Below are positions 8,985-17,587 of a stretch of 64,000 bases of DNA, in pieces. The notes beneath the pieces are model-generated. The model was not told the DNA's origin. It saw nothing but the letters and a program-made list of their open reading frames with translations, and did no database searches. Position 1 is the stretch's first letter; the number at the start of each line of letters is the position of its first letter. The translations under genes were made by a program, and so were the position numbers. Source of the stretch: Streptomyces sp. DT2A-34 (GTDB taxonomy: Bacteria > Actinomycetota > Actinomycetes > Streptomycetales > Streptomycetaceae); NCBI RefSeq assembly GCF_030499515.1, contig NZ_JASTWJ010000001.1:434001-498000 (forward strand), in the 5' to 3' direction.

Positions 8985-10295
8985 ATGTTCCTGCCGGCCA
9001 TGCGGTCGATACGGCACCGTCCCGGGCGGTTCCTCGCGACCCTGCTGTCCGCGTTCCTCGGCGCGGCGATCATCATGACGTTCAACTCGATGCACGACAC
9101 GGCGGCGCAGGACGGCGTCGACGCGACCAGCGCGGAGACGCTGTCCACCGCGGCGGGCGTCGTCGGCGGCTACGGCACCCTGCTGGTGTTCTTCGCCGTC
9201 GCCTCGGCCCTGACGGTCAACGTCCGTCAGCGCGCTGCCGAGTTGGCGCTGCTGCGCTGCTCGGGGGCGACTCCGGCGCAGCTCAAGCGGATGGTGGTCG
9301 GCGAGGCGGTGGTCGTGGCGGTGGTGGGCGCGGCGCTGGCGATCGGCCCGGCGATGCTGGGGGGTCGGGCGCTGCTGAAGGTGTTCCAGGACAGCGGCCA
9401 GGTCGCCGAGTCCGTCGACCATTCCTTCGGCCCGATCGCGCTCATCACGGGCATCGACATCACGCTGCTCGCGTCGGCGGGCGCCGCCTTCCTCGCCGTA
9501 CGGCGGGCGACGCGCGGGCAAGAACGGCGAGGCGGGGCACGGAAGTTCCTCGCGTACGCCGCGCTGCTCACCGGTGCGGTGTCCGTCTCCTCCACCTTCG
9601 TCTTCTCGGCGACGGACGCGGCCCTGATGGCGCCGCCCGCCTACGGGGCGATCCTGCTGTCGGTGGGCTTCGCGCTGATGGCGCCGCGGCTGCTGGAGGG
9701 CGTGTCGGCCCGGCTGCCGCTGAGCGGGGCGAGCGGCTGGCTGGCCGTACGGAATCTGCGGGAGCGGGCCGGTCAACTGGCCGGGATCCTGGTGTCGCTG
9801 ATCCTGTTCACGGCGGTGGCCACGGCCACGCTCACCATGCAGGCGGTGGAGAGCGACGCCGTAGAGGCCTCCGGCCTGACGAAGTCGGTCGACGCCAAGA
9901 ACCTCGAGACGCTCAACCTCACGGTCGTCGGCATCATCGTGGTCTTCGTCTGGGTGATGCTGATCAACTCGCTTTACGCGGCGACGAGTTACCGCGTCCG
10001 GGAGTTCGGTCAACAGCGCCTGGCGGGCGCGACCCCGGGACAGGTGCTCGGGATGGTGGGCGCCGAGACGCTGATCCTGACCGTCACCGGAGTCCTCTTC
10101 GGCATGGTGGCCGCGCTGGCCGGGATCGTCCCGTTCACCATGGTCCGCACCGACGGGGTGCTGCCGGGCGAGGTCTACGGCATCGGTGCCGCGGTGGTCG
10201 CGGCCGCGGCGGCGGTGACGCTGGGGACGAGCCTGGTCACGGCCCGGCGGATGCTGCGCACTGCGGCGGTCGGGGCGGTCGCGGTGGCGTCATGA
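8985..10295 (+). CDS. FtsX-type ABC transporter permease
   Basis: 436-residue membrane protein with two FtsX-like halves. One transmembrane segment sits near the N-terminus (LATLLSAFLGAAIIM), with groups of helices around residues 60-170 and 310-425. It carries the conserved RQRAAELALLRCSGATPAQ and FGQQRLAGATPGQ coupling-type segments, one per half. The large extracytoplasmic domain of classical MacB permeases is short here. It pairs with the ATPase 3 bp upstream to make a two-gene exporter of unknown cargo. No regulator lies beside it. Confidence 0.86.
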   Translation: MFLPAMRSIRHRPGRFLATLLSAFLGAAIIMTFNSMHDTAAQDGVDATSAETLSTAAGVVGGYGTLLVFFAVASALTVNVRQRAAELALLRCSGATPAQLKRMVVGEAVVVAVVGAALAIGPAMLGGRALLKVFQDSGQVAESVDHSFGPIALITGIDITLLASAGAAFLAVRRATRGQERRGGARKFLAYAALLTGAVSVSSTFVFSATDAALMAPPAYGAILLSVGFALMAPRLLEGVSARLPLSGASGWLAVRNLRERAGQLAGILVSLILFTAVATATLTMQAVESDAVEASGLTKSVDAKNLETLNLTVVGIIVVFVWVMLINSLYAATSYRVREFGQQRLAGATPGQVLGMVGAETLILTVTGVLFGMVAALAGIVPFTMVRTDGVLPGEVYGIGAAVVAAAAAVTLGTSLVTARRMLRTAAVGAVAVAS

Positions 10296-10313
10296 GGAGA
10301 GCGACCACGGGGG

Positions 10314-10339
10314 GGGGCGGCTGCTTCGGCGGCCGCCCC
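10314..10339 (+). terminator. Strong hairpin with TTCG tetraloop
   Basis: GGGGCGGCTGC (10314-10324) pairs with GCGGCCGCCCC (10329-10339) around a C(TTCG)G tetraloop, an 11-bp stem with a single G-T wobble. It lies 19 bp after the permease stop, a good position for ending the exporter transcript. Confidence 0.7.
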
Positions 10340-10421
10340 TTACGCGGAACCCCCGTGACAACATCGCTGAACAAGCGCTTAGATAGGTGCTCCGACTGTC
10401 GCCGCCGAGTTGGAGGCCCCG

Positions 10422-11297
10422 TTGTTCACATCCGTCGACGACGTCTCCGCACGTCTGGCCGAGACCGGCTATCTCGCCTCGTCCGCCGTCGCCACGACCG
10501 TCTTCCTCGCCGACCGTCTCGGCAAGCCACTCCTGGTGGAGGGCCCCGCCGGGGTCGGCAAGACGGAGCTGGCCAAGGCCGTCGCCGAGGTCGCCGGGGC
10601 GCGGCTCGTGCGCCTGCAGTGCTACGAGGGGGTCGACGAGTCCCGGGCGCTGTACGAGTGGAACCATGCCAAGCAGCTGCTGCGCATCAGCGCGGGCCGC
10701 GACGAGACGTGGGACGAGACGCGCACGGACATCTTCAGCGAGGAGTTCCTGCTCACCCGGCCGCTGCTGACGGCCATCCGGGGCGAGGACCCCAAGGTGC
10801 TGCTGATCGACGAGACCGACAAGGCGGACGTCGAGGTGGAGGGCCTGCTCCTGGAGGTGCTCAGCGACTTCCAGGTGACCGTGCCCGAGCTGGGCACCAT
10901 CACCGCGACGCGCCGCCCGTTCGTCGTCCTCACCTCCAACGCGAGCCGGGAGCTGTCCGAGGCGCTGCGCCGCCGCTGCCTCTTCCTGCACTTCGGCTTC
11001 CCCGACGAGGAGCTGGAGCGCCGGATCGTACGGCTGAAGGTGCCGGGGCTCGACGAGACGCTGGCCCGCTCGGTCGTACGGGTCGTGGGTGCGCTGCGGG
11101 CGATGGACCTGCGCAAGGTGCCGTCGGTCGCCGAGACCATCGACTGGGCGCGCACGCTGCTCGCGCTCGGCGCCGACACCCTGGACGAGACGGTCGTACA
11201 GGCCAGCCTCGGCGTGCTCCTCAAGCACCAGGACGACATCCTCAAGGCGTCCGCCAAGCTGGACCTGGACACCCTGGACACCCTGGACGCCCTGTGA
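10422..11297 (+). CDS. MoxR-type AAA+ ATPase
   Basis: 291-residue AAA+ ATPase of the MoxR/CoxD group. Walker A is GPAGVGKTEL, Walker B is VLLIDETDKAD, sensor 1 is VLTSNASRE and the arginine-finger region is RRRCLFLHFGFPD. Such ATPases work with von Willebrand proteins as chaperones that mature or insert metal into enzyme complexes; CoxDE in carbon monoxide dehydrogenase is the known case. I chose the TTG at 10422 because GGAGG (10412-10416) precedes it by 5 nt; an in-frame TTG at 10410 would swallow that site. The stop overlaps the next GTG (GTGA). No molybdoenzyme gene is nearby, so the client is unknown. The C-terminus has a small LDTLDTLDAL repeat. Confidence 0.87.
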   Translation: MFTSVDDVSARLAETGYLASSAVATTVFLADRLGKPLLVEGPAGVGKTELAKAVAEVAGARLVRLQCYEGVDESRALYEWNHAKQLLRISAGRDETWDETRTDIFSEEFLLTRPLLTAIRGEDPKVLLIDETDKADVEVEGLLLEVLSDFQVTVPELGTITATRRPFVVLTSNASRELSEALRRRCLFLHFGFPDEELERRIVRLKVPGLDETLARSVVRVVGALRAMDLRKVPSVAETIDWARTLLALGADTLDETVVQASLGVLLKHQDDILKASAKLDLDTLDTLDAL

Positions 11298-12652
11298 CCA
11301 CACCCGCGGGCGTCGCCGAGCGGCTGACGTCCCTCGTCGGCGCCCTGCGCGCGCACGGCGTCCGGATCGGTACCGGCGAGACCGTGGACGCGGCGCGGGC
11401 GGTGGAGGCGCTCGGCCTCGCGGACCGGGAGCTGCTGCGCGAGGGGCTGGCGGCGACACTGCTGCACGGCACCGGCCAGCGGCAGGTGTTCGACCCGGTC
11501 TTCGACCTGTACTTTCCGCGCGGGGTCGGCGGTCCGGAGCAGAAGGCCGCCGGACGGGACGATCTGCGCGAACGGCTGGCGGCCGCACTCACCGCCGACG
11601 ACCGGGCGATGATGAGCCGGTTGGCGGTCGAGGCGGTCGACGGTTTCGGTGGCTACGGTTCCTCGCCGGAGTCGGACGGCTGGTCGTCGTACCAGGCACT
11701 GGAACGGCTGCGCCCGCAGACCCTGCTCGCCCGCGTCCGCGACAACGTCCGGTCGCGGGGCGGTAGTTCGGGGTTCGCCGACCGGCTGCTGGAGGACGAG
11801 ATCCGGCAGCGCATCGAGGTGTTCCGGGCGATGGTGGCCGCGGAGGCGCGGCGCCGGGTCGCCGAGCGGCGCGGCCGCGACGAGATCGCCCGGCGGGCAG
11901 TGACGCCGACCGCCGACCGGGTGGACTTCCTGTTCGCCGGGAAGGCTCAACTGGCCGAGCTGCGCCGGGCGGTTCAGCCGCTCGCCCGCAAGCTCGCGAC
12001 CCGGCTCGCGGCCCGTCGCCGCCGTGCCTCCAGGGGCTCGATCGATCTACGGCGGACCCTGCGCGGGTCGCTGTCGACGGGTGGGGTGCCGATGAAGCCG
12101 GTGCTGCGCCGGCGGCGTCCCGTCCGGCCCGAACTGGTGCTGCTGTGCGATGTGTCGGGCTCGGTGTCCGGGTTCTCGGACTTCACGATGCTGCTGGTGC
12201 AGGCTCTGCACGACCAGTTCAGCAAGGTGCGCGTGTTCGCCTTCGTCAACCGGATCGACGAGGTGACCGGGCTGCTCGAGCGCGGCACCGCCGACCCGGA
12301 AGGGCTCAGTGCTCGCATCGAGGCGGAGGCCACGCTCACCGGCTACCACGGCAGCAGCGACTACGGCATGGCGCTGGGCGAATTCGCCGAGCGCTACGGC
12401 GACGCGGTCGGCCCGCGCACGACCGTGTTCGTCCTCGGCGACGCCCGCACCAACATGAGCGACCCGAACCTGCCGGCCGTCCGGGAGATCGCCGAACGGG
12501 CGCGCCGCGTCTACTGGTTGAACCCCGAACAGCGCTCCCGCTGGGGCACCGGTGACTCCGCCGCGCCCGCCTACGCCGAGCTGGTCGAGATGCACGAGTG
12601 CCGCACCGCCCGGCAGCTCAGCACGCTGGTGGCGCGCCTGCTGCCGGTGTGA
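11294..12652 (+). CDS. VWA domain protein, CoxE-like partner of MoxR
   Basis: 452-residue protein with an N-terminal helical region and a C-terminal von Willebrand type A domain from about residue 270. The metal-binding MIDAS motif DVSGSVS is visible near residue 284, followed by the ARTNM segment. It matches the CoxE/YehP-like group that always travels with MoxR ATPases. GTG at 11294 overlaps the MoxR stop, giving coupled translation and probably a fixed subunit ratio. The pair forms its own two-gene operon between a strong hairpin and an ordinary intergenic gap. Confidence 0.86.
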   Translation: MTTPAGVAERLTSLVGALRAHGVRIGTGETVDAARAVEALGLADRELLREGLAATLLHGTGQRQVFDPVFDLYFPRGVGGPEQKAAGRDDLRERLAAALTADDRAMMSRLAVEAVDGFGGYGSSPESDGWSSYQALERLRPQTLLARVRDNVRSRGGSSGFADRLLEDEIRQRIEVFRAMVAAEARRRVAERRGRDEIARRAVTPTADRVDFLFAGKAQLAELRRAVQPLARKLATRLAARRRRASRGSIDLRRTLRGSLSTGGVPMKPVLRRRRPVRPELVLLCDVSGSVSGFSDFTMLLVQALHDQFSKVRVFAFVNRIDEVTGLLERGTADPEGLSARIEAEATLTGYHGSSDYGMALGEFAERYGDAVGPRTTVFVLGDARTNMSDPNLPAVREIAERARRVYWLNPEQRSRWGTGDSAAPAYAELVEMHECRTARQLSTLVARLLPV

Positions 12653-12882
12653 TCAGGGGCGATCAGGGGGCGTCAGGCGGCGGCGAGCCGTGGGGAGACG
12701 GCGACCGGACCGGCCGCCGGGCCGGCCTTGACCTGCCGCGAGATGGGGCGACTCGGAGGCAGTGTAAACCGATCGGTTCCCCGGGGTAAGGCCGGGATCG
12801 GCCCCGGAGAAAATCAGGGTTCATCCCCGATATCCGGTTCCGTGGGCATTGCGTACTGTCGCCGGCAACAGAGGGGGACTCC

Positions 12883-13857
12883 ATGAAGGCAGTGGTGCAG
12901 GACCGCTACGGCTCGGCGGACACGCTGGAGTTCAGGGACTTCGACACTCCGGTGCCGGCGGCCGACGAGGTGCTGGTGCGGGTGCACGCGGCCTCGGTCA
13001 ACGCCTACGACTGGCACCTGATGCACGGCGACCCGAAGATCGCCCGTCTGGCGTTCGGACTCTCCAGGCCGAAGGCCAGGGTCCGGGGCCGGGACTTCGC
13101 CGGCCGCGTCGAAGCGGTGGGCAGCGGGGTCGTGGGGCTCGAGCCCGGCGACGAGGTGTTCGGCGAGGCCGACGGCGCCTTCGCGGAGTTCGTGTGCGCC
13201 AAGGACGGCATGGTGGGCCCGAAGCCGGCCAACCTGACCTTCGAGCAGGCGGCCGCGATACCCCTGGCGGGGAACACCGCCCTCATCGGACTGCGGGACG
13301 TGGGCCGGGTGCAGCGGGGCCAGACGGTCCTGGTCAACGGTGCGTCGGGCGGTGTGGGCACGTTCGCCGTGCAGCTCGCCAAGGCGTACGGCGCCGAGGT
13401 GACCGCGGTGTGCAGCACGAGGAACGTGGACCTGGTCCGCTCACTCGGCGCGGATCACGTCATCGACTACACCCGCGAGGACTTCACCCGGGGCGGCCGG
13501 CGGTACGACGTCGTACTGGACCTGGTGGGCAACCACTCGCTGGCCGAGTTCCGGCGCGCGATCACTCCCACCGGCACGCTCGTGCTGTCCGGCGGCGGCG
13601 TGTACGAGGGCGGCAGCGTCGTCGGACCGATGGGGCTCTTCTTCAAGAGGCGGCTGGCGGCGCCCTTCGCCCGCCAGCGGCTGCTCGAACTCCCGGCCAG
13701 GCAGAGCAGGGCGAACCTCGCGGCGCTGCGCGAACTCGCGGAGTCCGGGAAAATCGCCCCGGTCGTCGAGCGGACGTATCCGCTGAGCGAGGCGGCCGAG
13801 GCGATCCGGTACGTGGAGGTGGAGCACGCGCGCGCGAAGGTCGTCGTCACCGTGTGA
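12883..13857 (+). CDS. NAD(P)-dependent MDR alcohol dehydrogenase / quinone reductase-like
   Basis: 324-residue medium-chain dehydrogenase. The N-terminal GroES-like fold has MKAVVQDRYGS at the start and NAYDWHLMHGDP in the family position; the Rossmann motif is VNGASGGVGTFAVQLA at about residues 149-164. No catalytic zinc cysteine set is seen, so it fits the zinc-free quinone oxidoreductase branch that reduces enones or quinones with NADPH. An [14 protein letters not shown] ribosome site precedes the ATG. It stands alone; the 230 bp upstream hold no gene. Confidence 0.86.
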   Translation: MKAVVQDRYGSADTLEFRDFDTPVPAADEVLVRVHAASVNAYDWHLMHGDPKIARLAFGLSRPKARVRGRDFAGRVEAVGSGVVGLEPGDEVFGEADGAFAEFVCAKDGMVGPKPANLTFEQAAAIPLAGNTALIGLRDVGRVQRGQTVLVNGASGGVGTFAVQLAKAYGAEVTAVCSTRNVDLVRSLGADHVIDYTREDFTRGGRRYDVVLDLVGNHSLAEFRRAITPTGTLVLSGGGVYEGGSVVGPMGLFFKRRLAAPFARQRLLELPARQSRANLAALRELAESGKIAPVVERTYPLSEAAEAIRYVEVEHARAKVVVTV

Positions 13858-13881
13858 CGAGCCGGCGCGGGACGGCCGGCA

Positions 13882-13935
13882 CTACTTCTTCGCGTACTCC
13901 CTCGCCGGCTACTTCTTCGCGTACTCCCTCGCCGT
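13882..13935. repeat. 27-bp tandem duplication over the cupin gene end
   Basis: Two adjacent copies (13882-13908 and 13909-13935) differ only at the last base. Read on the minus strand, each copy encodes the tail AREYAKK followed by a TAG stop. The inner copy ends the cupin gene; the outer copy is an untranslated duplicate just after it. Confidence 0.85.
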
Positions 13936-14268
13936 CTGCCCCTGGAAGTCGTAGACCACGACCTGCTCGTCACCCACGACCCAGGCGTCATGACCGGGGG
14001 AGCAGACGAAGACGTCTCCGGGGCCGACTTCCTGTTCGCCGCCCTCGTCCATGCGGATGTGCAGACGGCCCTGGGCCATGTAGCAGTTGTGGTGCATCTG
14101 ACAGCTCTCGGTGCCCGCGATCGGGCCCACGGACTCCGACCAGCGCCAGCCGGGCTCGAAAGTCGCCACGGCGAAGTCGAGATCCGTCATGTGGACGGCT
14201 TCGAGGTGGCCGCGGGGGAAATCACGGCGCTCGTCGGGCTTCTCGAGCGGCTTCACTTCCAACACCAT
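13909..14268 (-). CDS. Small cupin domain protein
   Basis: 119-residue single-cupin protein. The first cupin motif carries metal-type residues in CQMHHNCYMAQGRLHIRMDEG, shown here as the HHNCY and E-type positions, and the second motif is GDVFVCSPGHDAWV. Small cupins of this type are often unannotated metal-binding enzymes or sensors. The start ATG at 14268 has AGGGAGTGCG just before it. The gene ends in a 27-bp tandem duplication that repeats its last codons and stop. It lies downstream of the serine/threonine dehydratase gene but is separated from it by a strong hairpin, so it probably has its own promoter. Confidence 0.78.
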   Translation of the reverse strand: MVLEVKPLEKPDERRDFPRGHLEAVHMTDLDFAVATFEPGWRWSESVGPIAGTESCQMHHNCYMAQGRLHIRMDEGGEQEVGPGDVFVCSPGHDAWVVGDEQVVVYDFQGQTAREYAKK

Positions 14269-14283
14269 GACGCACTCCCTTCC

Positions 14284-14303
14284 GGCCGCGGTTCACCGCG
14301 GCC
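14284..14303 (-). terminator. Hairpin between dehydratase and cupin genes
   Basis: GGCCGCGG (14284-14291) and CCGCGGCC (14296-14303) form a perfect 8-bp stem with a TTCA loop. It lies about 105 bp after the dehydratase stop in the direction of transcription and 15 bp before the cupin start, so it can end the dehydratase transcript. Confidence 0.55.
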
Positions 14304-14408
14304 TGGGCCGGTCTCCCCGGCGGCCCTGGGCATCGCCGTCGGCGGTCGGCCCCCTACCACTCCATCGTCCGCCCGTCCATCCGGAGCCGCCAATCGGGGA
14401 ACGCCCGC

Positions 14409-15386
14409 TCAGGCCCGCTTCCCGCAGAGTTCGGCGAAGCGCTCGGCGTCGACGTTGCCGCCGGAGACGATCACGCCGACCCGGCGCGGCAGCGCACCCG
14501 CCCGGCCGGTGAGCAGGGCGGCCAGCGGGGTGGCCCCGCTCGGCTCGACGACGATCTTCAGGCGTTCGAACGCGAACCGCATCGCGTCCCGGATGTCGTC
14601 GTCGCCGACCAGCGCGATCTCGTCGACGAGCCGCCGGTTCACGGAGAAGGTCAGCTCCCCGGGTGTGTGCAGGGCCTGCCCGTCGGCGATGGTGTGCGGC
14701 ACCGGGATGCTGATGCGCCGCCCCGCTTCCAGGGATCGCTTGGTGTCGTCGCCGGCCTCCGGCTCGACGCCGATCATCCGGATGTCCGGGTGCAGGCCCT
14801 TGGCCACCGTGGAGCTGCCGGCGATCAGTCCGCCGCCCCCGACCGGCGTGATGAGTGCGCCCAACTCCCCCACCTCTTCGAGCAGTTCGAGGGACGCGGT
14901 GCCCTGACCCGCGATGACATGCGGGTGCTCGTAGGGCGGAATGAGGGCGAGGCCGCGCTCGGCGGCCAGGGCCTCGCCGATCGCGACGCGGTCCCCGGTG
15001 TAGCGGTCGTACGTGACGATCTCGGCGCCGTAGCCGAGGGTCGCCGCCCGCTTCGACGGCGGGGCGTCCTCGGGCATGACGATCACCGCGGTGGTGCCGA
15101 GTTCCCGGGCGGCCAGGGCGACGGCCTGGGCGTGGTTCCCGGAGGAGTAGGCGGCGATTCCGCGGGTGAGCTGCTCCGGCGTCAGCCGCGAGGCCGCGTT
15201 GTAGGCGCCGCGGAACTTGAAGGCGCCGACGCGCTGGAAGTTCTCGCACTTGAGGAAGACCTCGGCACCGACGAGTTCGTCGAGTGTCCGCGAGCGCAGC
15301 ACCGGCGTGCGGTGCGCGACGCCCTTGAGGCGCGCGGCGGCATCACGGACGTCGTCGAGGGTGACCGGCGGGGTGGTGGTCGTCAC
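14409..15386 (-). CDS. Serine/threonine dehydratase (PLP, fold type II)
   Basis: 325-residue PLP enzyme. The lysine motif is FKFRGAYNA near residue 55, the substrate loop SSGNHAQ near residue 82, and the glycine-rich phosphate loop GGGGLIAG near residue 185. These are typical of threonine ammonia-lyase, serine racemase and hydroxyaspartate dehydratase. It would convert a hydroxy-amino acid to a keto acid and ammonia. There is no ACT domain, so it looks like a catabolic enzyme rather than the feedback-controlled IlvA. GTG at 15386 has GGAGG 6 nt upstream and overlaps the regulator's TGA (GTGA). The linked YheO-type regulator suggests control by an amino acid. Confidence 0.9.
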   Translation of the reverse strand: MTTTTPPVTLDDVRDAAARLKGVAHRTPVLRSRTLDELVGAEVFLKCENFQRVGAFKFRGAYNAASRLTPEQLTRGIAAYSSGNHAQAVALAARELGTTAVIVMPEDAPPSKRAATLGYGAEIVTYDRYTGDRVAIGEALAAERGLALIPPYEHPHVIAGQGTASLELLEEVGELGALITPVGGGGLIAGSSTVAKGLHPDIRMIGVEPEAGDDTKRSLEAGRRISIPVPHTIADGQALHTPGELTFSVNRRLVDEIALVGDDDIRDAMRFAFERLKIVVEPSGATPLAALLTGRAGALPRRVGVIVSGGNVDAERFAELCGKRA

Positions 15387-16198
15387 GCGTGTCCTCCAGG
15401 GGATGTCTTGTCGGTGGCTGCACGGTCGGTCACGCGGTCGGTTGTGCGGTCGGTCGCGCGGTCCGGCGCTCGATCGGTCGCTCCGTCTGCCGCCGCCCGG
15501 TCCGTCACCCGGTCCGTCACCCGGTCCGTCGCCGTCCGGGCATCGGCCCGCGCCTGCGACAGATAGCTGTACGCGGACGCACGGGAGATGCCGAGCCGTG
15601 CCGCGACCTGTTCGATCGCGCGCCGCACCCCGAAGACGCCCCGCTCGTCCAGGCCACGGAACAGCTCCAGGCGGTGGGCGCGGTCGAGAGCGGCCCAACT
15701 GCCGTTCTGCCGGAGCTGGTGGGCGTCGAGGATGGCGTCGACGACGGAGTCGATGTCGTTGCCGAAGGTGGTGACCGGCACCTCGGCCGGGGTGCCGCCG
15801 ATGCCGGCGAGGGCGCCGAGCAGGGCGTGGGCGTCACTGACGGCGGTGACGTCGAGGTTGACGCAGAGGGCGCCGAACACGGTGCCGGTGGAGTCCCGCA
15901 GCACCATGGTGGACGCCTTGACCAGCTTGCCGTTACGGGTCCGGGTGACGTAGTTCAGCTCGTCACCCGCCCCGTCGCCGCGCGCGACGATCCGCATGCC
16001 GATCTCGCTCATCGCCCCGCCCACGGCCCGCCCGGTCACCGAACCGGCCACGGCGACCACGGACTTCTCCGGCCGCCGGTAGTCATGCAGGACCACCTCG
16101 CACATCGGCCCGAACGTGGCCGCGAGCCCGTCTGCGACCGGCGTCAGCGCGGCGACGATCGCGTCCCGCTCGGATTCCAGGGCCTGTTCGGCCGCCAT
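15383..16198 (-). CDS. YheO-like PAS / helix-turn-helix transcriptional regulator
   Basis: 271-residue protein. The YheO-like PAS domain fills about residues 20-130 (MCEVVLHDYRRPEKSVVAV, then FGALCVNLDV). A helix-turn-helix follows at about 185-220 (FGVRRAIEQVAARLGISRASAYSYL). After that comes an unusual tail of about 45 residues built from four-residue TDRV/TDRA-like units. The group includes DauR, a repressor of D-arginine use. It overlaps the dehydratase gene it precedes and probably controls it. GGGGAG precedes the ATG at 16198. The tail is not part of the family and is encoded by 12-bp DNA repeats. Confidence 0.82.
   Translation of the reverse strand: MAAEQALESERDAIVAALTPVADGLAATFGPMCEVVLHDYRRPEKSVVAVAGSVTGRAVGGAMSEIGMRIVARGDGAGDELNYVTRTRNGKLVKASTMVLRDSTGTVFGALCVNLDVTAVSDAHALLGALAGIGGTPAEVPVTTFGNDIDSVVDAILDAHQLRQNGSWAALDRAHRLELFRGLDERGVFGVRRAIEQVAARLGISRASAYSYLSQARADARTATDRVTDRVTDRAAADGATDRAPDRATDRTTDRVTDRAATDKTSPGGHA
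15418..15541. repeat. Degenerate 12-bp tandem repeats
   Basis: About ten imperfect 12-bp units rich in CGGTCGGTC / CGGTCCGTC, in phase with the reading frame, encode the TDRx-type tail of the YheO-like regulator. Two adjacent copies of CGTCACCCGGTC are identical. Such tracts can gain or lose units by slippage without a frameshift. Confidence 0.7.
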
Positions 16199-16341
16199 CG
16201 CGCACTCCCCGTCCGCCGTCGGGCCGGCGTTCCGCCCCTCCAGCCGTCCATCAAGCCGCCTCTAGACTACATGTCCAGATCCTGTACGCACAGTCCAGGA
16301 TGCCATCTCCCCCGGAGTACGGCACGGATCTTGACGAGCGC

Positions 16342-16365
16342 CGTGATGTTACCGGTAACATCACG
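16342..16365. promoter_or_regulatory. Perfect 24-bp palindrome, probable LacI-family operator
   Basis: Each half reads CGTGATGTTACC toward the centre, giving a perfect dyad with a central CG, the hallmark of LacI/GalR operators. It ends 3 bp before the ATG of the MFS transporter gene, so a bound repressor would block transcription or initiation of the galactoside operon. The LacI regulator encoded at 21824-22891 is the natural candidate to bind it. Confidence 0.75.
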
Positions 16366-16368
16366 CCC

Positions 16369-17550
16369 ATGACAGTGACGTCGGCACCCCCGCACCCCCG
16401 GGCGCCCCGGGTGTTCAGCCCCGCCGCCGTAGTCGCCTCCTGCGTGGGCTTCATGCTCATCGGCGTCCTCCAGGCCCTGTACGGCCCCGCGATCCCCGCC
16501 TTCCGCGAGGAGTTCGGCCTGTCACCGTCGGCGGCCGGCCTCGGGCTGAGCGCGCACTTCGTCGGCGGGGTGGCCGGCGTGCTGCTCTTCGACCGGCTCT
16601 ACGGCAGCATCGGCAACCGGCGGATCCTGGGCGCCTCGTATCTGCTGATGGCCGCCGGCGCGGCCGGTTTCGCGCTGGCGCCGAACTGGCCGGCCGCCCT
16701 GGCCATGGCCCTGCTGGCCGGGCTCGGCTTCGGCGGTATCGACTACGGCCTCAACCAGCTGTTCGCCGTCGGCTTCGGCCACCGCTCAACCGCCATGCTC
16801 AACATCCTCAACGCCCACTTCGGCATCGGCGCGATCCTCGGCCCGGTGCTGATCGGTGTGGTGGGTGCCCAGCACTACCCGGCCGTCTTCCTCGGCTTCG
16901 CGCTGGCCAACCTGCCGCTGCTGCTGTGCCTGCGCGGCGTGCGCGACCGGGCACCGCAGCCGTCCGAGACGACCGGCGAGTCCTACGGCGGCCAGGTCCT
17001 CGCCCGCAGCCTCGGCTCCGTACTCGCCGTCTTCGTCGCCCTGTATGTCCTGCACGTCGGCATCGAGGCCGGTGTCGGCGGCTGGGAACCGACCCATCTG
17101 CAGACCGTCGGCCACAGCGCCGGATTCGCCGCCACGGCCACGTCCGCGTACTGGCTGATGATGACCGTCGGCCGCTTCCTGGTCGCCCCGATCGCGCTGC
17201 GCTTCTCGGCCCAGGCCATCATCACGGTCTCCTGCGCGGGCATGACGGTGTGCCTGCTGCTCGCCACCATCCCGGCACTGGCCCCGTACGCGTACGCCGG
17301 GGTCGGCCTGTTCATCGCGCCGATCTTCCCCACCGGCCTGCCGTGGCTCAACCGGGCGGCCCCGCAGGCTCGCAGGGCGGGAGCGGTGGTCATCGCCGCC
17401 TCCATGGCCGGCGGCGTGGTGGCGGGTCCGGCGTTGGGCAAGGCCATCGAGTGGTCCGGGATCCGCGCGGTCCCGCTCCTGCTGTCCGGCGTCTCGGCAC
17501 TGTGCCTGGCCGCCACGCTCTGGCTGATCCGCAGTACCCGAACTCGCTGA
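16369..17550 (+). CDS. MFS transporter, likely sugar/galactoside
   Basis: 393-residue major facilitator protein with about twelve hydrophobic segments. The helix 2-3 loop region reads FDRLYGSIGNRRILG and there is a long central loop near residue 200. It starts a cluster with two GH35 galactosidases, so import of a galactoside or its breakdown product is the best guess; the sequence alone does not give the substrate. I chose the ATG at 16369, just after the operator palindrome; the frame stays open upstream to 16300 but that part would run through the operator. No strong ribosome site is seen, so the transcript may be leaderless. Confidence 0.83.
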   Translation: MTVTSAPPHPRAPRVFSPAAVVASCVGFMLIGVLQALYGPAIPAFREEFGLSPSAAGLGLSAHFVGGVAGVLLFDRLYGSIGNRRILGASYLLMAAGAAGFALAPNWPAALAMALLAGLGFGGIDYGLNQLFAVGFGHRSTAMLNILNAHFGIGAILGPVLIGVVGAQHYPAVFLGFALANLPLLLCLRGVRDRAPQPSETTGESYGGQVLARSLGSVLAVFVALYVLHVGIEAGVGGWEPTHLQTVGHSAGFAATATSAYWLMMTVGRFLVAPIALRFSAQAIITVSCAGMTVCLLLATIPALAPYAYAGVGLFIAPIFPTGLPWLNRAAPQARRAGAVVIAASMAGGVVAGPALGKAIEWSGIRAVPLLLSGVSALCLAATLWLIRSTRTR

Positions 17551-17587
17551 ACCCGCTGCGCACTTCATGGTGAAGGGAAGCTTCCGT

